Of a stretch of DNA of 64,000 nucleotides, positions 24,030-30,788 are shown in pieces. The first letter of the stretch is position 1, and every line of letters begins with the position of its first letter. The notes below the pieces were generated by a model. That model was not told the DNA's origin. It saw only the letters and a program-made list of their open reading frames with translations, and searched no databases. Source of the DNA: an uncultured Actinomycetes bacterium (GTDB taxonomy: Bacteria; Actinomycetota; Coriobacteriia; Coriobacteriales; Atopobiaceae); contig OMWB01000007.1 in the NCBI GenBank assembly GCA_900314645.1, positions 1 through 64,000 of the forward strand. The letters run 5' to 3'. A program made the translations under genes and the position numbers.

Positions 24030-25313
24030 CTACTCGTGCGTGCGGATGATCTGGACACGGATGTTCTGGCCACCGCCGAAGCCACGGAACAGCGTGGTGC
24101 GCGGAAGCTTCTTCACCTGGCAGGCACCAGCCTCGCCGCGCATCTGCTTGACGGCCTCGACGATGTCGGCGATGCCAGAGGCGCCGTGGGCGTGACCAAA
24201 GTTGCAGCGGCCACCGTGGGTGTTGATGGGCTTGTCGCCGTCAAAGCCGAAGCGGCCATCAATGGCGTACTGCCAGGCTTCGCCACGAGGCACGTAGCCA
24301 ACCTCTTCGGGCACGACGATGTCGCCAGCCATGAAGAAGTCGTTGATGAAGAGCAGGTCGATCTCGTCGGGAGAGACGCCCGTGAGCTCGTAGCACTGCT
24401 TGGTGCCGCGAATGGTGCCGGTCTTCTCGTTGGCCAGCGTCGCGCCCTCGTAGGCAGCGGAGCCGGTGCCGAGGATGTCGATGATCTTGTGGTCGAGACC
24501 ACGGGCCACAGCCATCTCGGTGGGCATGAGCACCATGGCGGCAGCGCCGTCGCACTTGGTCTCGAAGCCGGTGACGCGCAGGTACTGGGTGACCTTGGGG
24601 TTGAACATTGAGGTGAGGAAGGCGTCGGCATCGGCGAGACCCTGGGCCTTTGCGACCTGGTCGAAGTTAACGTCATAGAAGCCGAGCGGGTTGAGAACGG
24701 AGGCACGGCGCAGGCTCTTGGCGACGCCGTTCAGGGCCTTGTCGATGTCGGTGTCGGAGAGGCCGTAGGTCCAGCGATACTCGTTGATCCAGTTGTCGAA
24801 CGAGATGCCGAACGCGGAGTCCAGGGGACGGCCGTAGGCGCGGTCGTACACCATGGGGATGGAGGGCAGCATCTCCTCGAGCGGGAAGTCGCGGCGCATG
24901 TGGCCGGGAGCGCCGACGACCGGCAGGCTTGCGGCAAGGTCGACAGCGCCGGAGAGCACGATGTCAAACTCGCCGGAGGCGATGGCCATAGCGGCTTCCT
25001 GCAGTGCGACGTAGCCGGTGCAGCAAGCCTCGGAGTGGTGCACGGAGCCGATGCCACGAACGCCGAACCAATCGGCAACCTGCATGTTGGGGGTCAGCGA
25101 GTCGCCAATCATGAACGGGTTGGCGGATCCGTGATAGAAGTACTGGATGTCGCGGGGCTCGAGGCCGGCATCCGCAATGGCCTCGAGAGCGGCGTAACCA
25201 AAGGCCTCGCCCTCGGACATACCCTTGGTCTCAGGGTGGTCCTCAAAGTTGGTGAATGGGGTGCAGCCGACGCCCACGATGGACACGCTGCGTGCGTACT
25301 TGCCTACCTTCAT
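24030..25313 (-). CDS. Thiolase-family enzyme (SCP-x/PhlC-like)
   Basis: 427 aa. The N-terminal half has the reactive-cysteine region (SEACCTGYVALQEAAMAIAS, about 97-116). The C-terminal half has THGGRCNFGHAHGASGIADI (about 375-394), where the GHxxGxSG histidine is present; the second catalytic CxG cysteine near the end is missing (LFRGFGGGQN). This is typical of DUF35-dependent thiolase-like enzymes that make or break C-C bonds by Claisen, Friedel-Crafts-like or retro-aldol chemistry. Upstream in-frame codons to 25694 read through the PucR2 promoter and were rejected; the start at 25313 follows GACGGAGGGAGC. Operator site d lies 114 bp upstream. Confidence 0.88.
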   Translation of the reverse strand: MKVGKYARSVSIVGVGCTPFTNFEDHPETKGMSEGEAFGYAALEAIADAGLEPRDIQYFYHGSANPFMIGDSLTPNMQVADWFGVRGIGSVHHSEACCTGYVALQEAAMAIASGEFDIVLSGAVDLAASLPVVGAPGHMRRDFPLEEMLPSIPMVYDRAYGRPLDSAFGISFDNWINEYRWTYGLSDTDIDKALNGVAKSLRRASVLNPLGFYDVNFDQVAKAQGLADADAFLTSMFNPKVTQYLRVTGFETKCDGAAAMVLMPTEMAVARGLDHKIIDILGTGSAAYEGATLANEKTGTIRGTKQCYELTGVSPDEIDLLFINDFFMAGDIVVPEEVGYVPRGEAWQYAIDGRFGFDGDKPINTHGGRCNFGHAHGASGIADIVEAVKQMRGEAGACQVKKLPRTTLFRGFGGGQNIRVQIIRTHE

Positions 25314-25427
25314 GTGCTTGCTCCCTCCGTCTTGGGATAGAACGTGCGATGGTCTTATCTTCGCGAGTTCCGCTTGCGGAAACGACGTTTGCGTACCTAA
25401 CGTTCTTTGCGGCAATGTCGTATTCTC

Positions 25428-25443
25428 TTGTGTGTTTGCACAT
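25428..25443 (-). promoter_or_regulatory. 16-bp operator dyad, site d (thiolase operon/PucR2)
   Basis: Plus-strand TTGTGTGTTTGCACAT. It lies 114 bp before the thiolase start and 32 bp before the PucR2 start, so it could both activate the operon and repress the regulator. Confidence 0.6.
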
Positions 25444-25475
25444 ATGTAGGTAGTCCACCACGATTGGAGACAGAG

Positions 25476-27083
25476 ATGAGGCTTGCAGACCTGCTCGACC
25501 GTCTGCCCGAGGATTCTGTCCAACGCGTTTCGCTTTCGGACCCAGACTGTGACGTGTACAACGTTTCGTTCATGACCCCGGAGGCGCTTGAGCATCCGCG
25601 GGGCGACGTGCTCTACTTCACGGATAGCGAGCTTTTGCCAACAAGCATCTCCGACGATCAGCACTTCAACTGTGTCGTTGTTGACGGAGGCCAAGCACCC
25701 GAGGACCTAGACGAAGGTCCCACCGTGAACCTCGTGTGGCTTGCCATGGGTGTTGATCTGTTTGCGTGCTACAACGCCATCCAAGGGGCCTTTCTCGAGG
25801 ACCAGGCGCTTGCATCTGTCATTCAGAGGCTCCTTGCTGCGCACTTTTCTAACCAAGGACTTCAATACCTTGTTGAAGAGGCGGCCAACGCGCTGCATAA
25901 CCCCATCGTCGTGGTCGATACGACGTACCGCTATGTCGCCTTCCACTTGGGTGACCTGCATGTGGATGACACCCAGCTGGCTCGAGTCATGACGGAAGAG
26001 ATCGCTCATGAGATTGTTCCTGAGGAGGCCGTCTCCTACATCAGGGACAGCAAGATCGACTCCCAGATCGCTCGCAAGAAGGGTCCGTACGAAGAGTTCA
26101 ACGCACGGCTTGGGTGTAACACCATGACCAGCGCGGTCATGGTGCATGGCGTGTGCCTTGCCCACGTCATGATGATGGAGCGCACCCATACGTTCACGGA
26201 TTTTGACCGTGAGGTCTTTGCGCGGCTTACGCTCTTCGTAGGGCAGGAATTGCAGAAGTCCGAAGTGTGGGGGCCAACGAACGGTGAGCTGGGCTCGTAC
26301 TTCTTGGAGAACCTGCTCAACGATCGCAACGCGAGCGTTGCCGTTACGAGGCGGCGCATGAAAGCGTTGAACTTCCACCCCAAGCCCGTACTGTACGTGG
26401 TGTGTCTCCATGCGAGTGGAGAGGGGCTTTCCCAGATGCAGTGCGAACACCTTGCTGCGCAGCTTCAGCCAGTGCTCCACCACTCACTGTACACTCGCTT
26501 TCACCAGCATCTCGTAGCGCTCATCTCGAGAGACTATGACGAGGGTTTGACATCCAGAAGCATAGACAAGCTGCGCGAAGTCGCCGCGCTCAACGAGCTG
26601 TCTGTTGGCGTTTCAAACGCCTTCACGTCCGTCACCGATGCCCGTGCGGCGTACGACCAGGCGCGCGCGGCCATACGCTTTGGTGACCAGGCGGCAAGCA
26701 TCGATGACCAGAGGATCTATCGCTACTGCGACTATGCGTGCCTACATATGTTGGACGTGGCCGGAAGGCGCATGAACCTACTTTCGCTCTGTCATCCCGC
26801 GCTGCTTACGCTCATGGACTACGATGAGGCGCATGGTGGCGAGCTCATGGAGACGCTCTTCTGGTACCTGCAGATGGCCGGCTCAACCGCACGGGCCGCG
26901 TCACTCTTGACCCTGCACAAGAACACGATGTTGTACCGTCTCGGACGCATCCGTGAGCTTCTCGGCATGGACCTAGCGAGCGGCGAGGACCTGTTTGAGC
27001 TGCAGGTCAGCTTCCGCCTGCTCATTGCCCTCGGCCTCTTTCATCCGCGTTTGCGGGTGACGCGAGAACAACTTCGCGGTTAG
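25476..27083 (+). CDS. PucR-family transcriptional regulator 2
   Basis: 535 aa. C-terminal PucR helix-turn-helix (STARAASLLTLHKNTMLYRL, about 468-487). The central part (about 165-330) has the look of the GAF-like region of the CdaR/PucR group. It is a paralog of the regulator at 9363 and is likewise divergent from an operon with a 16-bp dyad in the gap. It probably senses the pathway substrate or an acyl intermediate. The start at 25476 is preceded by TTGGAGACAGAG; the ORF extends 23 codons upstream without a site. Confidence 0.88.
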   Translation: MRLADLLDRLPEDSVQRVSLSDPDCDVYNVSFMTPEALEHPRGDVLYFTDSELLPTSISDDQHFNCVVVDGGQAPEDLDEGPTVNLVWLAMGVDLFACYNAIQGAFLEDQALASVIQRLLAAHFSNQGLQYLVEEAANALHNPIVVVDTTYRYVAFHLGDLHVDDTQLARVMTEEIAHEIVPEEAVSYIRDSKIDSQIARKKGPYEEFNARLGCNTMTSAVMVHGVCLAHVMMMERTHTFTDFDREVFARLTLFVGQELQKSEVWGPTNGELGSYFLENLLNDRNASVAVTRRRMKALNFHPKPVLYVVCLHASGEGLSQMQCEHLAAQLQPVLHHSLYTRFHQHLVALISRDYDEGLTSRSIDKLREVAALNELSVGVSNAFTSVTDARAAYDQARAAIRFGDQAASIDDQRIYRYCDYACLHMLDVAGRRMNLLSLCHPALLTLMDYDEAHGGELMETLFWYLQMAGSTARAASLLTLHKNTMLYRLGRIRELLGMDLASGEDLFELQVSFRLLIALGLFHPRLRVTREQLRG

Positions 27084-27104
27084 ATACGTTACCGAGTACG
27101 AAAA

Positions 27105-27152
27105 GGGGGTAGCCCCCGGGACGCACCAAAGTGCGTCCCGGGGGCTACCCCC
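27105..27152. repeat. Intergenic palindrome, family B copy 1
   Basis: Two 22-bp arms (GGGGGTAGCCCCCGGGACGC plus AC) with loop CAAA, between the convergent PucR2 and flavodoxin-2 genes. It can act as a bidirectional terminator. It is a shorter, single-loop version of the element at 35623-35688. Confidence 0.9.
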
Positions 27153-27176
27153 CCTTCCCTACCGACAGCGGTGAGC

Positions 27177-28145
27177 TTAGCGCTCGATGGTGAAGGTTGG
27201 GAACTTGATGTCGCGATACTTGGCCTGAAGCGGCTTGACCTCGCCCTGACGCTGGAAGAAGTCGATGCGAGTCTGGATGATCTCGTTGAGGTGCTCGGCG
27301 CGAGACTTGTCGATGCAACGGTCGCGCACGTGGCCGTTCTCAGGATCGATGATGAGCATGGGCTTGCCGGTCTCCGGGTTGGTGCCCAGGTCGCCGCCGC
27401 AACCGCACACGGCGCACTCGTACGGGAACTCGATGCCGTCCCAGTGCGGGTCACCAGGATACACGAGGCTGGAGTGGCAGTTGGGGCACACGCCGTCGTT
27501 CGGGTCGCCCATCCAGGTGCGCTCCTCGACGGGCGTCTGGATAGCCTTGGCGATGTTGACGCCCATCTGATGCGCGCGGTCGAGCTGGTCCTGATGCAGC
27601 AGGACGTTGCCCGGACGGCCGACACGCTGGCTCATGAAGCGGTCAACCACGGTGAGGGACATGGTGAACATGGTGGCCTGCAGGCTCTCGAGAGCGAGCG
27701 ACTGCCAGTCGTGCATGGAGCCACCGACGGCAATGAGGCCGGCGACGGTGTTGGGGTTCTCCTTGACGACGCCAATCTCCAGCAGGAAGGACAGCTCGTA
27801 AGCGAGGAAGCGCTGCGCGAAGCGCGTATACAGCGAGCTGGGGGTCAGGTCGTAGGTGGGAACGGAGAAGATGATGCCGTTGCAGGTGTGAAGCTCGGCA
27901 ACCAGGGCGTCAACGTCGTCCTTGTTCTTGAGGACGCAGCCACGGTACTGCTTGGTCGGGTCCATGGCGACCTCGCCCATCTGCATGGTGCAGCCCTCGC
28001 AGCCGGTGCACGGCAGGATGTTGTAGTCAAAGAGGTTGATCATCTCGACCTCGGCACCCATCTCCTGGGCACCAAGCAGGGCTTCCTTGGCGAGGATCTC
28101 GCCATTACCGTTCTTGCGGCCTGCACAGATGGCCATAACCTTCAT
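27177..28145 (-). CDS. Iron-sulfur flavodoxin with C-terminal ribbon, paralog 2
   Basis: 322 aa. The WrbA/FMN-reductase fold starts with KVMAICAGRKNGNGEIL; the cysteine cluster is CTGCEGCTMQMGEVAM, then a C at about residue 63. The ribbon near residue 230 (CPNCHSSL, then CAVCGCGGDLG) has more cysteines than in paralog 1. It probably carries electrons to a reductase acting on the pathway intermediate. A monocistronic gene with operator site e 128 bp upstream. Start at 28145 follows GAGAGGAGCACAC. Confidence 0.83.
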   Translation of the reverse strand: MKVMAICAGRKNGNGEILAKEALLGAQEMGAEVEMINLFDYNILPCTGCEGCTMQMGEVAMDPTKQYRGCVLKNKDDVDALVAELHTCNGIIFSVPTYDLTPSSLYTRFAQRFLAYELSFLLEIGVVKENPNTVAGLIAVGGSMHDWQSLALESLQATMFTMSLTVVDRFMSQRVGRPGNVLLHQDQLDRAHQMGVNIAKAIQTPVEERTWMGDPNDGVCPNCHSSLVYPGDPHWDGIEFPYECAVCGCGGDLGTNPETGKPMLIIDPENGHVRDRCIDKSRAEHLNEIIQTRIDFFQRQGEVKPLQAKYRDIKFPTFTIER

Positions 28146-28241
28146 GTGTGCTCCTCTCGCTTTGTTACTGCACCTCCCCGGGCGCAGTCCCGTATGTTGC
28201 AATCGTATTAACTCGTTCGAGTCCTTACACCGTCCAAAGGC

Positions 28242-28257
28242 CACAAATAGCTTTGTG
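28242..28257. promoter_or_regulatory. Second dyad in the flavodoxin-2 promoter
   Basis: CACAAATAGCTTTGTG: half-sites CACAAA and TTTGTG with a 4-base spacer. The half-sites are those of the regulon dyad in the opposite order. It is 96 bp before the start and 16 bp from site e, so it could be a second site or a repression site. Confidence 0.35.
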
Positions 28258-28273
28258 CCGAAGCGGGTAACAT

Positions 28274-28289
28274 CTGTGCGTTTACACAA
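28274..28289 (-). promoter_or_regulatory. 16-bp operator dyad, site e (flavodoxin 2)
   Basis: TTGTGTAAACGCACAG on the minus strand, 128 bp before the flavodoxin-2 start codon. Confidence 0.6.
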
Positions 28290-28344
28290 CCCTCCGAGCC
28301 TCCACCACGTTGGTCCGATCCATGTGGTGCAGCCAACAAGAAAT

Positions 28345-28372
28345 CCCCCGGCACCACAGGTGGCACCGGGGG
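28345..28372 (-). terminator. Terminator after ACP2-CocE operon
   Basis: CCCCCGG stem with a 2-base mismatch and an inner CCAC/GTGG stem; the minus-strand tail ATTTCTTGTTGG is T-rich. It lies 33 bp past the CocE stop codon. Confidence 0.75.
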
Positions 28373-28405
28373 ACCAGGGGAATGAGGCTAACGGCTCACT
28401 ACCCG

Positions 28406-30328
28406 TTAGCGGTGGATGTAGTCGCCTGCCTGATAGCGCGGCGGAATGACGGGAATCTCAATCCAGGAATCGCACGGGCCACCAGTGTGGATCACGTGCG
28501 TGCCCTTGGCCTCCTCGTCCCAGGACAGAGGCTCAAACCAACCCTCGCGAATGTAGCGGCCGGCGATCTGGATACGGAAGCGCTCGCCCTTGTGATAGAC
28601 GCGAGACGTCGGGACGATGGCGATGTCCACGGGGACGACCTCGCCCTCGGAGAGCTTCTGGCTGCTGGTGTTCTTCAGCACCGGACGATGTGCGCGCGAC
28701 AGCTTCGTGTCGAGCTCACGACGGGACACACGGCACTTGCCCCACGCGCCAGGATGCGGCTCGTCGAGCGTGAGCCACGGAATCCACGTGCCGTCCGCGG
28801 CGGCCTTCTGGATGTTGATGAAGAGGTCCATGTCGTCCCAGCCCTCGCAGGACAGCCACAGATGCAGCGTCATGTGGCCGGTGATCTCCATGTCCTCGGG
28901 AAGGACGTACTCAAAGCGGACTTCCTCGTCCACCGGGTTGTACTTCGCCACGGCCTCGGTGGCAACCGGCTCGGTACCGGCAACGAAGGTCTGGACGTGG
29001 TCAGTCTCAACCGAATCAAGCGTGGTGGAAGCGTCAAGGTACAGCTTCTGGTACTCGGTGCGCTTGATGGGCCATGCGGTCTCGGCGCGCTGCTCCTGGT
29101 AGTCGACGTCGTAGGCATCCATGACGTCGATACGCACCTTGGGCATCATCTCCCAGCCGTTGTGGATGCCCTTGAGGTAGCGGTCATAGAACTTGCGCAG
29201 CTCGTCAAGGTTGTAGGGGTTATAGGTGTCGGGCCACTCGAAGTCGCGATGTGCGCGCAGCCACTTGAAGTGAGAGCGGCAACGGTTGTAGGCGTTGATA
29301 GAGCCCGGCAGGTGGAAGTGCGACCAGCCGGCCGTCTGATAGACAGGCAGCTTGACCTTCTTGAAGTCCGGACGCTTGTCAGCCCAGTAGGCGTTCATGT
29401 CAGGGTACATCTTGGCCATTGCGACCTGGTCGTCAACGCCGTTGGGGCCGGTGACCTGCGCCGCGATGAACTTGTTGAACGAGAGTGCCGGGACACCGCC
29501 CTCAAAGAAGCTCTCGCGATACAGGTCCGTGGTGCTCTCCCACGGGGCGATGCAGGCGAGGTGAGGCGGCTGCGTGGTTGCGATGCCCCACTGATGCATG
29601 GCGACGCCGGAGTTTCCGGCCATGCCGACCTTGCCGTTGGACCAAGGCTGCTGGGCAACCCACTCGACGAAGTCATAGCCGTCTTCGCGGTCCTGATGGG
29701 TGAACATGTGCACGGAGCCCTCGGAGTGGCCAGCGCCGCGAACGTCCACGTTTGCCACGGCGTAGCCGTAGTAGCACCAGTACAGCGGGTCAGGAGACTC
29801 GAACTTCGCGCACTTGGAGACCGTCTGAGGCGGAACGCCCATGATCTGCCACTCGCTCATGCCGTCACCCGGACGCTTGCCAAACCAAGACCAGCTCACG
29901 ATGGTCGGGCACTTGACGTCGTCGCCAGCGGGACGATAGATGTCAGCGTAGATCTTGGTGCCGTCACGCATGACCACTTCCTGGTCCTGCATGCAGACGA
30001 TGCCGGGCTCAACCTCGTAGGTGTGGGGGTTGAACGGCGGGCAGAAGCCCTGGCCCATGCGTGCCATGGGATCATCGGACTGAGAGAGGTCAACGTCGGC
30101 CTGGTTGTCGTTCGGCTGGCGAGCAACGCGGTACGCGGCCATGAGCTCGTCTTTTCCGAACGCCTCCCTGTGCAGGAAGATGTAGCCCTCAGTGTCGGGA
30201 TCCCAGTAGATGGGAATCTCGTCCTCGTTGAATGTGGCAAGCTCGCCAGTCATCTGCACGAGGTCGGAGAGCTTCTTGTCAGTAACGGGTACCCAGTCCT
30301 CGGGAATACGGGGCTCGAGAAATGCCAT
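28406..30328 (-). CDS. CocE/NonD-family hydrolase (X-Pro dipeptidase fold)
   Basis: 640 aa. An alpha/beta-hydrolase CocE-type protein. The domain starts near residue 110 (VVMRDGTKIYADIYRPAG); the nucleophile elbow is MAGNSGVAMHQ (about 238-248); the C-terminal jelly-roll domain follows from about 430. Residues 1-110 are an extra N-terminal piece with no name. There is no signal peptide. CocE-like enzymes cleave esters, amides or thioesters. The gene follows ACP2 by 11 bases, so it may release an acyl group from the carrier protein or hydrolyse the substrate. The start at 30328 follows AAGGGGAGAGACC. Substrate cannot be told. Confidence 0.85.
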   Translation of the reverse strand: MAFLEPRIPEDWVPVTDKKLSDLVQMTGELATFNEDEIPIYWDPDTEGYIFLHREAFGKDELMAAYRVARQPNDNQADVDLSQSDDPMARMGQGFCPPFNPHTYEVEPGIVCMQDQEVVMRDGTKIYADIYRPAGDDVKCPTIVSWSWFGKRPGDGMSEWQIMGVPPQTVSKCAKFESPDPLYWCYYGYAVANVDVRGAGHSEGSVHMFTHQDREDGYDFVEWVAQQPWSNGKVGMAGNSGVAMHQWGIATTQPPHLACIAPWESTTDLYRESFFEGGVPALSFNKFIAAQVTGPNGVDDQVAMAKMYPDMNAYWADKRPDFKKVKLPVYQTAGWSHFHLPGSINAYNRCRSHFKWLRAHRDFEWPDTYNPYNLDELRKFYDRYLKGIHNGWEMMPKVRIDVMDAYDVDYQEQRAETAWPIKRTEYQKLYLDASTTLDSVETDHVQTFVAGTEPVATEAVAKYNPVDEEVRFEYVLPEDMEITGHMTLHLWLSCEGWDDMDLFINIQKAAADGTWIPWLTLDEPHPGAWGKCRVSRRELDTKLSRAHRPVLKNTSSQKLSEGEVVPVDIAIVPTSRVYHKGERFRIQIAGRYIREGWFEPLSWDEEAKGTHVIHTGGPCDSWIEIPVIPPRYQAGDYIHR

Positions 30329-30339
30329 GGTCTCTCCCC

Positions 30340-30588
30340 TTACTCGTCAAGCAGGTCGGCGACGAAGTCCACGGAATCACCGAAGGTCTCGCAGCGGCGG
30401 AACTTCATGTAGGGCACCTCGATGTCGAGCTCGTCCTCCAGATACGTGGTGATCTGGGAGACCTGCACAGACTTGATATTGAGGTCAGCCCACTTGGTCT
30501 CAAGCGTAAACTCGGAAGGATCCTTGCCAAACAGCTGGCTCGCGCGCGTGCACAGTGCGTCAAAGACTTCCTGACGATCCTCATCCAT
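30340..30588 (-). CDS. Acyl carrier protein 2 (atypical DSL motif)
   Basis: 82 aa. Helix pattern and acidic charge fit an ACP; the modification site is LNIKSVQVSQI (residues about 36-46), with serine kept but Asp-Ser-Leu replaced by Lys-Ser-Val. ACP1 and ACP2 share little beyond the fold. It is first gene of the ACP2-CocE operon, with operator site f 130 bp upstream. The start at 30588 follows GAAAGGAGACTGCA; an in-frame extension to 30633 has no site. Confidence 0.78.
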   Translation of the reverse strand: MDEDRQEVFDALCTRASQLFGKDPSEFTLETKWADLNIKSVQVSQITTYLEDELDIEVPYMKFRRCETFGDSVDFVADLLDE

Positions 30589-30718
30589 TGCAGTCTCCTT
30601 TCGTCTGGAGGGTCCTGTTCCCTCGTGATGCAATGTCTCTGTGTATCAGTTTCTTATGTACACATGACCCGTCACAATGGATGGCGATTCAATTGTTTGA
30701 GGAGCCGTCATGCGTGAT

Positions 30719-30734
30719 TTGTGCAATCGTCCGA
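30719..30734 (-). promoter_or_regulatory. 16-bp operator dyad, site f (ACP2-CocE)
   Basis: Plus-strand TTGTGCAATCGTCCGA, the most degenerate copy (left half intact, right half with two or three mismatches). It is 130 bp before the ACP2 start, matching the spacing of the other sites. Confidence 0.45.
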
Positions 30735-30788
30735 TTGCCAACATGCGCTTCTATTCACGTTTGCAGAGTGCCTGGCGCTACGCTTGCG

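Noticed and set aside
28310..30412. 700-codon plus-strand frame opposite the CocE gene
   Set aside because: The minus strand encodes a recognisable CocE hydrolase with nucleophile elbow; the plus frame has no domain and no ribosome site.
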